From the NCBI GenBank assembly GCA_004552115.1, contig SFPH01000042.1, forward strand, positions 1 to 8,609: a stretch of 8,609 bases of DNA, in the 5' to 3' direction. A program made the position numbers and the translations under genes. Of this stretch, positions 1-6,172 are shown in pieces. This stretch comes from Bacteroidales bacterium. GTDB taxonomy: Bacteria > Bacteroidota > Bacteroidia > Bacteroidales > UBA932. Positions within the stretch are counted from its first letter, which is position 1. Each line of letters starts with the position of its first letter. The notes under the pieces were generated by a model that was not told where the DNA came from, made no database searches, and saw nothing but the letters and a program-made list of their open reading frames with translations.

Positions 1-1
1 A

Positions 2-124
2 GAAAAATCAGAACTAATAGAAATATTAAATGAAACACAAAATCAATATGGATACATACCAGAAGAAGCAGAGGGAAAAATTGCAGAATACTATAGATGC
101 CACATGTTATGGAAGATAGACTGA
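2..124 (+). CDS. NuoE/HymA-like subunit fragment at a chimeric contig edge
   Basis: The second frame is open from the window edge to a stop at 122-124. Residues 1-31 read like the N-terminal helical region of the NuoE/HymA [2Fe-2S] subunit of NADH dehydrogenase or NAD-linked hydrogenase: LIEILNETQNQYGYIPEEA followed by KIAEYY. In that family the pattern 'L..iq..yGYiPeea...iAeyl' precedes the cysteine ligands. After codon 31 (about position 94) the reading no longer fits the family (CHMLWKID, then stop), and the base composition changes from very AT-rich to moderate. I infer that 1 to about 95 is a piece of a low-GC Firmicutes-like gene joined to unrelated DNA. The fragment is only about 31 residues and no cysteines are reached, so the family call is moderate. 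Confidence 0.5.
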   Translation, partial: EKSELIEILNETQNQYGYIPEEAEGKIAEYYRCHMLWKID

Positions 125-450
125 TTATAGCTAAAAACATCAAGCTGTTGCGCCAGGCAAGCAATTATACTCAAGAAAACGTTGCGTCTTTCTTGGGCAT
201 AGGCCGTTCTGCGTACTCAAATTATGAATCTGGAGATAGGGAATTACCTCTTTCATGTATGGAGAAACTCGCCGATTTGTACGGATGCGATGCATATATG
301 CTATACGAGGAGAATGAGAGCGTCATTGAAGATATGCTTGCTACGGCATTCCGCGTTGATAATCTATCACCTGCGGATATGGAGCAGATTGCAGCGTTTA
401 AACGCGTGGTGAAGAATTCGCTGATGATGGATACAATGTTGTCGAAATGA
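97..450 (+). CDS. XRE-family HTH transcriptional regulator, partner of ImmA-like peptidase
   Basis: A 117-aa protein with a Cro/C1-type helix-turn-helix at about residues 13-68. The sequence NIKLLRQASNYTQENVASFL is the first two helices. GIGRSAYSNYESGDRELPL is the recognition helix and the following turn, typical of XRE repressors. A short acidic-helical C-terminal part follows. It probably binds operators and represses its own operon; in the ICEBs1 ImmR/ImmA type of pair, the neighbouring metallopeptidase cleaves the repressor. The stop overlaps the start of the peptidase gene by ATGA, which implies coupled translation. The start is uncertain: ATG at 97 gives MPHVM first, while ATG at 109 starts directly before EDRLIIAKNI and fits family N-termini better. 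The chimeric join near 95 also means that upstream promoter sequence, and possibly the true start, are missing. Confidence 0.85.
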   Translation: MPHVMEDRLIIAKNIKLLRQASNYTQENVASFLGIGRSAYSNYESGDRELPLSCMEKLADLYGCDAYMLYEENESVIEDMLATAFRVDNLSPADMEQIAAFKRVVKNSLMMDTMLSK

Positions 451-1157
451 AAAAATTGACCATTCTTGAAGCTGAATCTCTTGCTGGCAAGTTTCGTTCT
501 GAGATAGGATTGAGCCAGTATGAGCCTGTTAATGCGAAGACACTGCTTCGTAAGCTTAATATCACGACAATGTACAGACCTCTGTCTGACAATTCCTATG
601 GAATCAGTTGCCGCTCCAAAAGTGGAAAGAAGTTCATTCTGGTCAACAGTAATTCTACCAGGGGACGTCAGCATTTCACAATCGCTCATGAATTGTACCA
701 CTTGTTCTATGATGAGAATCCTTCTCCTCATATTTGTCAGGGTGTAGCAACCGGGGAGGAAAAGAATGCCAATATGTTTGCATCCGCCTTATTGCTCCCG
801 AGGGAAGGCATTCTTTCTATGATTGATAAAGATGAAATCATCCATAGCAAAATAAAGCTTGCAACTATACTCAGAATGGAGCAGATGTTTCAGGTCTCCA
901 GGTCAAACCTTCTGCTTCGCCTGAAGGAGTTAGGACTTATGAATGAAAGTCAGGTGAAGGCATTTCAAGCGATTCCAGTTAAGGGTTCTGCAAGAGAATA
1001 CGGATATGAGCTCTCTTTGTATGAATCTGGTAATGAGGGTCTTGTGATTGGTGATTTCGGAGAGAAGGCCCGTTTGCTCTATGAATCTGGAAAAATTTCT
1101 GAGGGGCATTATATAGAGCTACTTAATATGATTACAGATGGGCGACAAGAAAACTAA
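447..1157 (+). CDS. ImmA/IrrE-family metallopeptidase
   Basis: A 236-aa protein of the ImmA/IrrE (COG2856) zinc peptidase group. The zinc-binding HExxH is HELYH at residues 81-85, inside FTIAHELYHLFYDE. A second conserved segment, EEKNANMFASALLLP at about 104-118, supplies the likely third ligand (Glu105) and matches the 'E..AN.FA..LLMP' pattern of the family. Helices at about 120-165 form the usual C-terminal part of the domain, and the last 70 residues are less conserved. Family members cleave partner XRE repressors or otherwise relieve repression in response to stress or cell signals, in the cytoplasm. The ATGA overlap with the XRE gene upstream makes them one translational unit. No key residue is missing, so the enzyme appears intact. 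It could serve a mobile element or a toxin-antitoxin-like locus; the window does not decide between them. Confidence 0.9.
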   Translation: MKKLTILEAESLAGKFRSEIGLSQYEPVNAKTLLRKLNITTMYRPLSDNSYGISCRSKSGKKFILVNSNSTRGRQHFTIAHELYHLFYDENPSPHICQGVATGEEKNANMFASALLLPREGILSMIDKDEIIHSKIKLATILRMEQMFQVSRSNLLLRLKELGLMNESQVKAFQAIPVKGSAREYGYELSLYESGNEGLVIGDFGEKARLLYESGKISEGHYIELLNMITDGRQEN

Positions 1158-1221
1158 AGTAGTGTTAGTTTACCTTAATCTTTCTTTTGAAAAATGGCAG
1201 AAACAGACTGCTGTTTTATAG
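1138..1221 (+). CDS. 27-codon ORF overlapping the end of the ImmA-like gene, possibly a truncated third gene
   Basis: ATG at 1138 lies inside the last codons of the peptidase gene and opens a frame that ends with TAG at 1219-1221. The predicted peptide starts MGDKKTKVVLVYLNL, then FEKWQKQTAVL. A basic start, a beta-strand-like hydrophobic run and then a helix look like the beginning of a folded protein rather than random sequence. The 20-nt overlap with the preceding gene is the arrangement expected of a third co-translated gene. I do not recognise a family. It may be the 5' stub of a gene whose remainder was replaced by the next ORF, or it may be chance. Confidence 0.25.
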   Translation: MGDKKTKVVLVYLNLSFEKWQKQTAVL

Positions 1222-1235
1222 TATTTTAGAGCTGT

Positions 1236-1739
1236 ATGAGAAGAATGTTTTCTACAAAGGCTGGGGCTACGTTCAGTTATGATTGTCCTCAGTTTACTTA
1301 TGCTGTGCGTAAGGATCTGGTGGAGATTATATACAAGGTTAAGTCGGGTGTTTATCTGGTTGTGAATTTTCAGAGGGTTGACTCTACGAGCGGGATGTTG
1401 TTTGTGAACTGGGGAAGGTATTGGAATAGGATTACTAATGAGAAGTTGCAGTTGCCGAAGGTTGAGAAGTGCTGTCCGGTTCTGTTTGAGGTGTTGACGG
1501 GTGATGATAAGGACGGGATTGGAGAGATGTATTTCGGAATGTCGAAAGAGGATGCGGAGCATGGTTTCGGTCTCAATGTGGCTTTGCCCGACAAGCTTCC
1601 TTTGCTTCTTTGCCTGTCTCCTTCGGTTATTAATAAGGCCGGTATAATGAAGAATAAGATGCTGACCATATATAACGAGCTTGTGAAGAATCCGCCTTTC
1701 CCTGCCTGGAAGACCGGTCTTGAAGAGGTCTGGGAGTAG
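1236..1739 (+). CDS. Hypothetical protein of 167 aa between the XRE-ImmA pair and darG
   Basis: I do not recognise this protein. It starts MRRMFSTKAGATF; an in-frame TAG at 1227-1229 excludes an upstream start, and ATG at 1245 is the alternative. It looks soluble and mixed alpha/beta, with no signal peptide and no long membrane segment. Visible landmarks are YLVVNFQRV (strand), an aromatic-rich NWGRYWNRI, CCPVLFEVLTGDDKDGIGEMYF, and a C-terminal LSPSVINKAGIMKNKMLTIYNEL helix split by a turn. It shows none of the N-terminal His/Thr, YVPFYF-like or MLY signatures expected of DarT toxins, although it occupies the place where darT should be. The reading frame continues after its TAG directly into the darT-like tail that overlaps darG. 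It may be a cargo gene that displaced darT, or an unfamiliar partner of DarG. That it is a protein-coding gene is likely; its role is unknown. Confidence 0.6.
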   Translation: MRRMFSTKAGATFSYDCPQFTYAVRKDLVEIIYKVKSGVYLVVNFQRVDSTSGMLFVNWGRYWNRITNEKLQLPKVEKCCPVLFEVLTGDDKDGIGEMYFGMSKEDAEHGFGLNVALPDKLPLLLCLSPSVINKAGIMKNKMLTIYNELVKNPPFPAWKTGLEEVWE

Positions 1740-1856
1740 GTTCTTACGGATCAATTCTCGGTGATTATGATTGCAGTTCCAAGCGAAACAATTACAAGTC
1801 CCGGCTGCAAGATAAAAGTGGATACGAAATACGAATACTATTACAGGGGGATATGA
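1740..1856 (+). pseudogene. darT: Probable 3' remnant of darT (DNA ADP-ribosyltransferase toxin)
   Basis: Between the 167-aa ORF and darG, one frame is open for 38 codons and ends in TGA at 1854-1856, overlapping the darG ATG (1853) as ATGA. The encoded segment has a strand VIMIAVPSETI, then KIKVDTKYEYYY. This resembles DarT/DUF4433 C-termini, which end in a strand containing 'iaVys..v', then a 'v.v...WYY' motif. The ATGA coupling is also the usual darT-darG junction. No upstream toxin sequence (NAD-binding N-terminal part, catalytic Glu region) is visible in any forward frame, so only a tail remains. The tail shares its frame with the preceding ORF, separated by a single TAG at 1737-1739. 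The homology call rests on about 35 residues and is tentative. Confidence 0.4.
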
Positions 1857-2869
1857 TTAGTTATACAAAAGGTGATTTGCTTTCCTCCAAGGCGCAAGCT
1901 CTAGTCAACACCGTGAACACGGTTGGTGTGATGGGGAAGGGGATTGCTTTGCACTTTAAGGAATTGTTCCCATACAATTTCACCGTGTATGCGGAGGCAT
2001 GTAAAAAAGGCGAGCTGGCTCCAGGCAAAATGCTTGTTGTCAAAGATTCTAACTTGGCACTTGGCGAGAGGCTCATCATTAATTTCCCCACCAAAGTCCA
2101 TTGGCGTCAGCCCTCCCAATACGAGTACATTGAAGATGGACTCCGTGCTCTTGTCCGTGTTATCGGGGAATATGGGATCACTAGCATTGCGATTCCGCCG
2201 CTTGGTTGTGGTAACGGTGGGCTGGACTGGGCTGTGGTTAAGGAGATGATTGCTCAGGCGCTGTCTTCTATAGAGGGCGTTGAAATTACTGTGTATGAAC
2301 CATCCGCAGAAGTCTCGGCACTACTTTCCAAACAATCCCGTAATGTTCAGGCTCATTTGACACCGGCCAGGGCGATGTTGCTATATGCCCTGTTCTGCTA
2401 TGAAGTTCATGATGAGCGCTGTAGTTTGTTTGTAGCCAACAAATTGAGCTATTTCTATCAAATTCTGGGAGAGAAGGAGTTTGGGCCCTACAGCGTGAGT
2501 GTCGGACATTTGTTGAATGCCGTCAATGGAAAGTACATTCATGGACTTGAGCAGATGGATGCAAAACCGTTTGAGGCTTTAATGTTAGACTATGATCGCA
2601 AAGCAGAGGTGGGCGATTATGTTCACAATCGTTTATCTTCAGAGCAAATTGAGCACATCAAGCAACTACTGAAATTGATAGATGGTTATGAGTCTGCGTA
2701 CTCACTGGAAGTCCTGGCATCTGTCGCCTATGTAAGGCGAGAGCATCCAGGCATAAGCATAGATGAAACCATCAATGAAATTCAGAATTGGTCTGCCCGT
2801 AAGAAGAATCTCTTCAAGCAGGAGCACATCAGGGCTGCGTATGACCGCCTGAATGCTTGGATGGTGTAG
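1853..2869 (+). CDS. darG: DarG, macrodomain DNA ADP-ribosyl-glycohydrolase antitoxin
   Basis: A 338-aa protein at the usual DarG length, with two domains. The macrodomain (about 1-155) has VNTVNTVGVMGKGIA (18-32) and NFPTKVHW (77-84), whose Lys81 aligns with the catalytic lysine known from Thermus DarG. It also has the glycine loop PPLGCGNGGLDW (115-126). The second domain (about 165-338) starts at LTPARAMLLYAL and has the NKLSYFYQILGE and FGPYS segments and the ISIDETINEIQNW helix, as in the DarT-binding C-terminal domain of DarG. The family removes ADP-ribose from thymidine in DNA, reversing DarT modification, and the C-terminal domain also sequesters the toxin. DarTG systems act as toxin-antitoxin modules and in phage defence. 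Here every key motif is present, but the toxin gene upstream is reduced to a possible tail, so this is an orphan antitoxin in this window. Translation is likely coupled to the upstream frame through ATGA. Confidence 0.9.
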   Translation: MISYTKGDLLSSKAQALVNTVNTVGVMGKGIALHFKELFPYNFTVYAEACKKGELAPGKMLVVKDSNLALGERLIINFPTKVHWRQPSQYEYIEDGLRALVRVIGEYGITSIAIPPLGCGNGGLDWAVVKEMIAQALSSIEGVEITVYEPSAEVSALLSKQSRNVQAHLTPARAMLLYALFCYEVHDERCSLFVANKLSYFYQILGEKEFGPYSVSVGHLLNAVNGKYIHGLEQMDAKPFEALMLDYDRKAEVGDYVHNRLSSEQIEHIKQLLKLIDGYESAYSLEVLASVAYVRREHPGISIDETINEIQNWSARKKNLFKQEHIRAAYDRLNAWMV

Positions 2870-2946
2870 CGCTTAATGCGATTGAGAATCAGAACAAAAG
2901 GCTTGTTGATACTATTAACATTTTGACGACGACATTCTTGCGATAA
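2845..2946 (+). pseudogene. Possible 3' tail of a lost gene, helical C-terminus
   Basis: A frame without a start codon runs past the end of darG and stops with TAA at 2944-2946. From about 2872 it encodes LNAIENQNKRLVDTINILTT, then a four-residue end. This is a regular amphipathic helix, similar in style to the C-terminal tails of small Bacteroidota XRE regulators ('IE.QN.tI..L..tl'). The corresponding DNA-binding body is absent, because the upstream sequence is darG. It could be the end left over after recombination placed darG here, or a chance open frame. No promoter or terminator hairpin is evident in the 103-nt spacer before the next gene. Confidence 0.2.
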
Positions 2947-2972
2947 AGAATAAAACCGACGCTTTACTCTCT

Positions 2973-5333
2973 ATGACTAAAGACAAAAAACCCAAAACCC
3001 GGATAAGGAAGGCCGTGCCGGCCAAGCGGATTTCGAACATCATAAAGCCCGGGGAAATGAGTTCCCTGGAATGGCAGCTGACGTTGAGGCGGCAGCAGGC
3101 ACAGAAGGAAGATTTTGCCATCAGGGAAGCGGATCCTGTGAGAGCTCCGGGAGAGTACACCGTTGGCAATGCAAAGACCCGGAACGAATACCGGGTTTCT
3201 TTTTATGGGGAAGGTCATCCCCTGAACAGCTGCTCCTGTATGGACTTCAGGACTTCCCGTATCGGCAGCTGCAAGCATCTGGAGGCAGTCGCGGCCTGGA
3301 TTCCTGCTGCCAAAGGCCGGTGTGTCCACAAACCCGAAGAGGGCCTTACGCGGATTTATATGGATTACAGTTCGCAACCCTGTCCGCGGATTGTATATGG
3401 GGATGAAGGGAGAAAACTGCGTTCTGTCTTCAAGGGCTTGTTCTCCCGGGACGGCCGTCTGAAGATTCAGGAGGCTCCGAGGCTTTTGCCTGCAATACGG
3501 GATGCCGCGCAGCTGGGAGTCCCTTTTCGCTGTCACGATGATGCAATGGAATGGGCTGCTGTACAGATGGATGCGGCAGACCGCAATTTGCGGCTGGATG
3601 ATTTTTTTGCATCTCCCACATGGTGGAAGGATGTGTTTTCCAAGGGCGTAAAGCCCTATCTTTACCAGCGGGAGGGCATTGAGTTTGCCGCCCGTGCCGG
3701 CCGATGCATAATTGCCGATGAAATGGGGCTTGGCAAGACGATTCAGGCCATCGGAACGGCCGCGTTGCTCCACAAGGAGGGCTTCGTGAGTTCTGTCCTG
3801 GTTGTCTGCCCGACCTCTCTCAAATACCAGTGGAAGCGCGAGATACAGAATTTCTGCGGAGAGGATGCGCTGGTAATCGAGGGGACGCAACTGATGCGCC
3901 GTCAGATGTACAGGCAGCCGCGGCTCTTCAAGATTATTTCGTACAATGCGTTGAACAACGACGTAAAGGCCTCCGGCGGCATCCAGACGGATATGATTAT
4001 AATGGATGAGGTGCAGCGGCTGAAGAACTGGGATACTCAGATTGCCCGCTCTGCCCGAAAGCTTCATTCCGATTATATGGTCGTGCTTTCCGGAACGCCG
4101 CTGGAGAACAAACTGGAAGAACTTTATTCCATAGTCCAGCTGGTGGACCAGTATCGTCTGGGCCCTTATTATGAATTCCGTCAGAAGCATATCATCTGTT
4201 CCGACTCGGGCAAGGTCACTGGCTACAAAGGCTTGAATGCTGTCGGGGAACAGCTTCACGACGTGCTGCTCCGCCGCAGGAAAGCCGATGTGTCCATACA
4301 GCTTCCCGGACGTACGGACCAGAACCTGTTGGTGCCGATGACGCGCGAGCAGATGGAAATGCACGAGGAGTTCAAGGCTTCCGTCGCGCGTATCGTGCTC
4401 AAATGGAGGAAGATGCATTATCTTAGCGAGACGGACCGCAAGCGCTTGCTGACCTTCCTCTCGCAGATGCGTATGGTTTGCGACAGTACCTATATCCTTG
4501 ACCAGCAGACCCGCTTCGATACGAAGGTCGAGGAGACTATGAATATTCTTGATAGCATTGTGGCTTCCGGCGATGACAAGGTCGTGATATTCAGCGGATG
4601 GGAGAGGATGACGCGTCTGATTGCGGCGGAACTGGACAATAGAGGGATTGCTTATTCGAATCTGCACGGAGGAGTCCCTTCTGCCAAGAGAAAGGATTTG
4701 ATGGACCGCTTTACCGATGATCCTTCGGTCCGCGTGTTCCTATCGACAGATGCCGGCGCGACGGGCTTGAATCTTCAGGTGGCGTCATACGTCATCAATC
4801 TGGACCTTCCGTGGAATCCAGCCGTGCTGGAGCAGCGTATAGGCAGGATTTACAGAATAGGCCAGCAACGCAAGATTCAGGTAATCAATCTTGTAGCTGT
4901 AGGTACAATCGAGGAGCAGATGCTTGCGAAGCTCAAGTTCAAGACCGATCTGTTCGATGGAGTGCTGAATGGCGGCGAGGACGAGGTGTTCCTGGACAAC
5001 AATAAGCTGGAGACTTTGGTGAACGACCTCGGCTTCGGGGAAGAAGCCGCCGGGAGGGAGCGAGAATCGACTTTCGAGACTTTTGAGTCTATTGAGAAAC
5101 TTGAAGAAACTGAGAAACTTGAAGAAACCCCTTCTGCGGAAGAGCTTATCAATCAAGGTGTTGCTTTCCTGGGCGGGCTGATGCAGACTTTGAAACAGCC
5201 CGAATCCGCCAGACGTCTGGTCGATGCGCTTGTGAAAGAGGATCCCGCTACCGGGCAGGCATCCATCAACATCCCGGTCCCGGGAAAGGAAAGCGTCCTG
5301 CAGTTCGTTTCCCTTCTGGGAAAACTATTATAA
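2973..5333 (+). CDS. SNF2-family DNA-dependent ATPase/helicase with N-terminal SWIM zinc finger
   Basis: A 786-aa cytoplasmic protein. A SWIM zinc finger lies at about residues 85-104, with ligands Cys87, Cys89, Cys100 and His102 (CSC...CKH). The SNF2 ATPase lobe has the Q-like entry LYQREGIEFA (230-239), Walker A DEMGLGKT (249-256), the DEVQ box (345-348) and SGTPLENKLEELY (373-385). The helicase C lobe has VVIFSGW (537-543), STDAGATGLNL (591-601) and the arginine-finger motif QRIGRIYRIGQ (621-631). All motifs for ATP hydrolysis and translocation are present. Such enzymes move along duplex DNA or remodel protein-DNA complexes, and SWIM domains bind DNA or protein partners. Bacteroidota commonly carry this domain order. 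The acidic linker near 700-720 contains a duplicated EKLEET. ATG 2973 is the natural start, followed by a basic leader KDKKPKTRIRK. The gene stands alone between darG and a promoter-bearing gene. A role in repair, transcription recycling or defence cannot be chosen from sequence. Confidence 0.9.
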   Translation: MTKDKKPKTRIRKAVPAKRISNIIKPGEMSSLEWQLTLRRQQAQKEDFAIREADPVRAPGEYTVGNAKTRNEYRVSFYGEGHPLNSCSCMDFRTSRIGSCKHLEAVAAWIPAAKGRCVHKPEEGLTRIYMDYSSQPCPRIVYGDEGRKLRSVFKGLFSRDGRLKIQEAPRLLPAIRDAAQLGVPFRCHDDAMEWAAVQMDAADRNLRLDDFFASPTWWKDVFSKGVKPYLYQREGIEFAARAGRCIIADEMGLGKTIQAIGTAALLHKEGFVSSVLVVCPTSLKYQWKREIQNFCGEDALVIEGTQLMRRQMYRQPRLFKIISYNALNNDVKASGGIQTDMIIMDEVQRLKNWDTQIARSARKLHSDYMVVLSGTPLENKLEELYSIVQLVDQYRLGPYYEFRQKHIICSDSGKVTGYKGLNAVGEQLHDVLLRRRKADVSIQLPGRTDQNLLVPMTREQMEMHEEFKASVARIVLKWRKMHYLSETDRKRLLTFLSQMRMVCDSTYILDQQTRFDTKVEETMNILDSIVASGDDKVVIFSGWERMTRLIAAELDNRGIAYSNLHGGVPSAKRKDLMDRFTDDPSVRVFLSTDAGATGLNLQVASYVINLDLPWNPAVLEQRIGRIYRIGQQRKIQVINLVAVGTIEEQMLAKLKFKTDLFDGVLNGGEDEVFLDNNKLETLVNDLGFGEEAAGRERESTFETFESIEKLEETEKLEETPSAEELINQGVAFLGGLMQTLKQPESARRLVDALVKEDPATGQASINIPVPGKESVLQFVSLLGKLL
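5094..5129 (+). repeat. Tandem duplication of an 18-bp unit inside the SNF2 gene
   Basis: GAGAAACTTGAAGAAACT at 5094-5111 is followed at once by the same unit, with one difference in the last base, at 5112-5129. It is in frame and encodes EKLEET twice (residues 708-719) in the acidic, probably disordered linker after the helicase C lobe. Unit copy number may vary between strains by slippage without breaking the frame. Confidence 0.9.
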
Positions 5334-5336
5334 TTT

Positions 5337-5367
5337 TTTGCATTATCGCCGTATTTCTTTATTTTTG
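5337..5367 (+). promoter_or_regulatory. Bacteroidota-type sigma-70 promoter for the DUF5020 gene
   Basis: A TTTG at 5337-5340 and TATTTTTG at 5360-5367 are separated by 19 bp. They match the -33 TTTG and -7 TAnnTTTG consensus of Bacteroidota. The implied transcription start is about 5371-5374, only a few bases before ATG 5377, so the mRNA would be nearly leaderless. This also rules against ATG 5338 as the start, since that codon lies within the promoter. Confidence 0.65.
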
Positions 5368-5376
5368 CACACCGTT

Positions 5377-6162
5377 ATGAGATTTCGCATTTTAGCATCC
5401 CTATCGGCGCTGCTGCTTTGTTGCCAGGCAATGAATGCACAGACAAATGTCCAGCTCCATTACGATTTCGGCCGTAACATCTACAGCGGCAAGAAAGGAG
5501 GTCTGGATCTCTCCAAGGAAGGCTCTAACCGTCAGGCCATGACAATGACGGTGGAACATTTCAACGTTGACCGTTTCGGCAGCAATTTCTTCTTCGTCGA
5601 TCTCGACTTCGTACCGGGGAGCAAGGCGTTCCGCGGCGCTTATTTCGAGATATCGAGGGAACTCTGCTTCTGGAAGGGCACCCCTGTCGAAGGTCTCTCG
5701 GCCCACATCGAGTACAACGGCGGACTGGACCGTTACAGCGGGTCCTATGACGATGCCTACCTGCTCGGACCGACCTACAGCTTCCACAGCAAGGACTGGT
5801 CGTTCACGGGTTCTGTGACTGCGATGTACAAGGTCATCCCGGGCAATGCCAAGAATATGCACAATTTCCAGCTCACCGGTGTGTGGAACTGGACCTTTTG
5901 CAAGGGCATGCTGAGCTTCAACGGCTTCGCGGACTTCTGGATGGAGAACCGCCCATGGCAGCTTGGCGCGAAGGGTGACAAGGAGGGCGACGGCACCGAT
6001 TTCATATTCATAAGCGAGCCGCAGCTCTGGTTCAATTTCAACTCCCTGAAGGCAATGGAGAAATGCAACCTGAGCGTGGGCACCGAGCTGGAGATAAGCT
6101 CGAACTTCCTCTCCGCCGGCGCGCATTGCTGCCCGACCATTGCCCTGAAGTACGTATTCTGA
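5377..6162 (+). CDS. DUF5020 family outer-membrane beta-barrel protein (Tsx-like)
   Basis: A 261-aa exported protein when started at ATG 5377. A signal peptide is clear: MRFRI, a hydrophobic run LASLSALLLC, then QAMNAQ before the mature part TNVQLHYDFGR. The longer frame from 5338 adds 13 residues ahead of this and overlaps the promoter. The mature chain has NVQLHYDFGRNIY, FFFVDLDFV, AYFEISRELCFWKG and HIEYNGGL, the recognisable core of the Bacteroidota DUF5020 family, which is related to Tsx-type nucleoside channels. Alternating strands run to a terminal KYVF, and the final Phe is typical for BAM-assembled barrels. It likely forms a small outer-membrane channel; a nucleoside substrate is inference from Tsx similarity and from the purine genes directly downstream. 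The stop is 10 nt before purB, suggesting co-transcription. Confidence 0.8.
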   Translation: MRFRILASLSALLLCCQAMNAQTNVQLHYDFGRNIYSGKKGGLDLSKEGSNRQAMTMTVEHFNVDRFGSNFFFVDLDFVPGSKAFRGAYFEISRELCFWKGTPVEGLSAHIEYNGGLDRYSGSYDDAYLLGPTYSFHSKDWSFTGSVTAMYKVIPGNAKNMHNFQLTGVWNWTFCKGMLSFNGFADFWMENRPWQLGAKGDKEGDGTDFIFISEPQLWFNFNSLKAMEKCNLSVGTELEISSNFLSAGAHCCPTIALKYVF

Positions 6163-6172
6163 TTGAATAGAT

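Noticed and set aside
1157..1235. A Bacteroidota-type promoter before the 167-aa ORF
   Set aside because: Segments such as TAATCTTTC and TAGTATTTT only loosely approach TAnnTTTG and lack a convincing -33 partner.
1236..1739. The 167-aa ORF as a DarT toxin
   Set aside because: Its position fits, but I see none of the DarT N-terminal NAD-binding or YVPFYF/MLY-type signatures; only the downstream 38-codon tail resembles DarT.
2870..2972. A terminator or promoter in the darG-SNF2 spacer
   Set aside because: No GC-rich hairpin with a T-run is visible, and the closest -7-like string (TAACATTTTG) has the wrong internal spacing.
2964..4667. A 567-codon open frame on the minus strand
   Set aside because: It lies wholly opposite the SNF2 gene, whose motifs are unmistakable. 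The minus-strand translation shows no recognisable domain and is a by-product of codon bias.
5338..5376. A start for the outer-membrane protein at ATG 5338
   Set aside because: It sits inside the predicted promoter and adds 13 residues ahead of an otherwise perfect signal peptide starting at 5377.
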